In this document: one piece after another, positions 18,436 through 20,163 of the stretch | Layout of the letters: each line of letters opens with the position of its first letter | Position numbering within the stretch: the first letter of the stretch is position 1 | Source: Larix sibirica | Taxonomy: Eukaryota > Streptophyta > Pinopsida > Pinales > Pinaceae | DNA length: 20,163 nt | NCBI GenBank assembly: GCA_004151065.3 | Contig: NWUY0300002611.1 | Location: 33,000-53,162, forward strand | Direction of reading: 5' to 3' | Notes under the pieces: generated by a model | Told to the model about the DNA's origin: nothing | The model's database searches: none | What the model saw: the letters and a program-made list of their open reading frames with translations, nothing else | Program-made: the position numbers and the translations under genes

Positions 18436-18812
18436 TTTGACAATTATATCCTGAATTTCTGCAATGTAGATTCATCAACATCCAAAGAACGGGATGAATA
18501 GTGGCTTGTATATAACATTATACAATCGAGCAATCCATAGCTCCACCAACAAACCACCAAACAAAACATGTTTGGGTTTCCAACCTCGGGCACAGTTAGA
18601 TCTTGCAGCACATTGTTTTTTGCCAGAGAACTGACAAGAAGAAACTACCATCAAGCTGAAAAATTTCATAAACCATATTAAAGTGCATGGACAGATGGAA
18701 GAAATATCGCAGAAAACTCAAAAGAAGTACAAGGAGTGATGTTACAAAAACAGAGTCTGAAGGAGTACAGCGCTCCAATATAACTCAATGTAATAAAAAT
18801 GTGATCAAGTTA
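18436..18812. other. Unassigned sequence between two opposed LTRs (copy B)
   Basis: Counterpart of 13312-13688 with three substitutions (18465, 18504, 18509). No gene is recognised. Confidence 0.4.
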
Positions 18813-19033
18813 CGTTAAATAAGTTAGTTTAATATTAAGAAATATTATCATAATCATTAAGTTTAATCGGTGTCATTAAGAAAACGCAGTTAGGTAATAT
18901 AGGTAGTGCAACTACCTACGAACCAAATAAAAGAGAAATGGTGTCAATGTCTTAGATGCTTCACTGTAATAAATGCACATATATTTTATGAGTTTGTGCC
19001 TCTCTTCTTTCTTGTGTACTTAATAGTTCAACA
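18813..19033 (+). mobile_element. Second copia-type LTR, plus strand (copy B)
   Basis: Counterpart of 13689-13909, ending CA before the primer-binding site at 19034-19044. Confidence 0.55.
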
Positions 19034-19044
19034 TGGCATCAGAG
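19034..19044 (+). promoter_or_regulatory. Primer-binding site, initiator tRNA-Met type (copy B)
   Basis: tggcatcagag, identical to 13910-13920. Confidence 0.65.
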
Positions 19045-19734
19045 TGATATGGATACCTATGAAACTATAAAAAATGGAGTCTGTTAAAATTCTTCAGCGC
19101 ATGGTAACAGTCCTAGTTTGATTTCTATCCTACCTAACTTAGGAAAACAGAAAACTGAAATCTCTATAAAAACTGCAATCTGCTTTTTACTAGGAACTGA
19201 AACACATCACACAGAAGAAAGTAGCAGCAAGTACACAGATCTGAAACTCAAATCATGTCACCGTTTATTACTCTTGAAAACAGGAAATACACAGAAAACT
19301 TCAAAGTTCAAACTCTACCCTTCGCCCAATGCTTCCTCCTCTGAAACACTGAATGAATAAAACCTATACCCTGCCTTCTCCTTAAAAGACTAGGAGATAC
19401 AATGAATGTGGACACATGCACAACAGTGCCTTCACTGAAATAAACATAAACCCTAGATCTATTCCTGGCATTGCAGTAATTAGCACCCTCAATCTACATG
19501 AAAGAACAATTCCTAGGAAGGTGCACCCACTAGAGGAGAGTGCAAGTATGCATGCGTGCATTTCTCTCTTCTAGGGACCTGCACCCCATCTATTATTGGA
19601 AATGTTCCACATACAAATCACCCTAACTAACTATGCATGTACCTACTAACTAAAGCAAACTCAGAAATAGAACTAAACTGTGAAAGATAAAAATAATCTA
19701 AACTAGAACTAAATCGAGGATGAGCATGCATGCA
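19045..19734. other. Unassigned sequence (copy B)
   Basis: Counterpart of 13921-14615, with four substitutions (19075, 19168, 19262, 19427) and the hairpin at 19530-19574. No gene is recognised. Confidence 0.4.
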
Positions 19735-19790
19735 CCCTCTATCTCTATCTCTATCTCCATAAATGCCCCTGCATTCTAATTATTGCTATA
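19735..19790. repeat. 56-bp segment with (ctctat)n, absent from copy A
   Basis: It begins ccctctatctctatctctat and ends tattgctata. Copy A goes directly from gcatgcatgca to tggaactg. Either copy A lost it between short repeats or copy B gained it. Confidence 0.9.
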
Positions 19791-19969
19791 TGGAACTGTT
19801 AAAGGGGGGTGTGCTACTGCTACTGCTGTCAACAAGGTTGTTGTATGAAATCTTTACTAGAGACCTTGACTGCTCAGTCAGGACACGGCAGTCCACCTCT
19901 ATCTCCACCCAACACCAACAACAGGGACAGTCTCGGCCCCATCACGACAGATGGAGGACTTCTTCCAGG

Positions 19970-20161
19970 TTACATCACCAAGTACCCTCCTCCAGGCAGC
20001 GGCACACTACTCATTGTATTTATCCTTCTTCTAGCTCTTCCTCGAGACAGAGTACTCTTTTGAGCTTCCTTCAGTCGGCTTCGGATGGTAGGAGAGATAC
20101 TCCCAATGCTTCCAGTGTTTCCAGGGCCCCATGACAGTGACAGTTTCGCCATTTTTTCATC
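19970..20161 (-). CDS. Possible C-terminal exon of an unidentified protein, open to the window edge
   Basis: One minus-strand frame is open from the right edge of the window to TAA (19972-19970), 63 codons. It contains LSLSWGPGNTGSIGSISPTI, then RSRLKEAQKS, the basic run SRGRARRRINTM, and the end VPLPGGGYLVM. The DNA is GC-richer than the surroundings, which favours coding. I do not recognise the protein. A Met lies at 20152-20150, but the frame continues upstream of it, so a 3' exon of a gene entering from the right is as likely as a short gene. The frame runs unbroken across 20078/20079, so the right edge of the repeat is native. Overlapping plus frames (19763-20134, 19809-20063) are low-complexity. 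Confidence 0.35.
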   Translation of the reverse strand, partial: DEKMAKLSLSWGPGNTGSIGSISPTIRSRLKEAQKSTLSRGRARRRINTMSSVPLPGGGYLVM

Positions 20162-20163
20162 AC

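Larger units (their letters stand above)
14906..20078. repeat. 5.1-kb direct repeat, copy B
   Basis: Near-identical to 9781-14904 (offset 5125 up to the T-run indel, 5124 up to about 19720, 5174 afterwards). It is 49 bp longer, mainly through the 56-bp segment at 19735-19790. All elements of copy A reappear in the same order and in the same state of decay. Confidence 0.97.

Noticed and set aside
1-20163. CRISPR arrays, bacterial operons, rRNA or complete tRNA genes
   Set aside because: None seen; the spliced gene and retroelements show this is eukaryotic nuclear DNA.

Overview
The window looks like nuclear DNA of a seed plant, most likely a gymnosperm such as a conifer. It is AT-rich, crowded with old and mutated retroelements, and holds one plant-type gene whose neighbouring exons lie outside the window. 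The plant assignment rests on the recognised gene and on the plant-style LINE with an RNase H domain. The conifer assignment is inference.

Layout. 1-1312: degraded repeats, including a 118-bp diverged duplication and a relic open frame. 1313-2238, minus strand: three intact, correctly spliced exons of a core alpha-1,3-fucosyltransferase (GT10). Their junction phases fit, but both the 5' and 3' ends of the gene are missing. 2768-2991: a clean tRNA-type SINE with a perfect 15-bp target-site duplication. 2992-8019: mostly unassigned AT-rich sequence with a GC-rich patch (3540-3960), a 24-bp tandem repeat and a 232-bp tandem duplication. 8020-9080, minus strand: parts of an ancient Ty1/copia element (an LTR plus a gag relic). 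9081-10389: degraded sequence with an LTR- or promoter-like segment. 10390-12656, plus strand: a 5'-truncated, heavily mutated LINE (RT, zinc finger, RNase H). 13083-13920: two copia-type LTRs pointing in opposite directions, each followed by a primer-binding site resembling the initiator-tRNA-Met type. 13921 onward: unassigned sequence, then a GC-richer segment that may be the 3' end of a minus-strand gene.

The most important observation concerns structure. Positions 9781-14904 are repeated almost perfectly at 14906-20078, and the two copies are joined by a single ambiguous base (n, 14905). The two outer edges look native and only the n-marked joint is new. I think this is probably an assembly artefact, with two alleles or overlapping contigs laid head to tail, rather than a real tandem duplication. 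If so, the true locus is about 15 kb and every feature in 14906-20078 counts only once. I see no evidence for a novel functional system. The only candidates for live coding DNA are the fucosyltransferase exons and, much less surely, the frame at the right edge.
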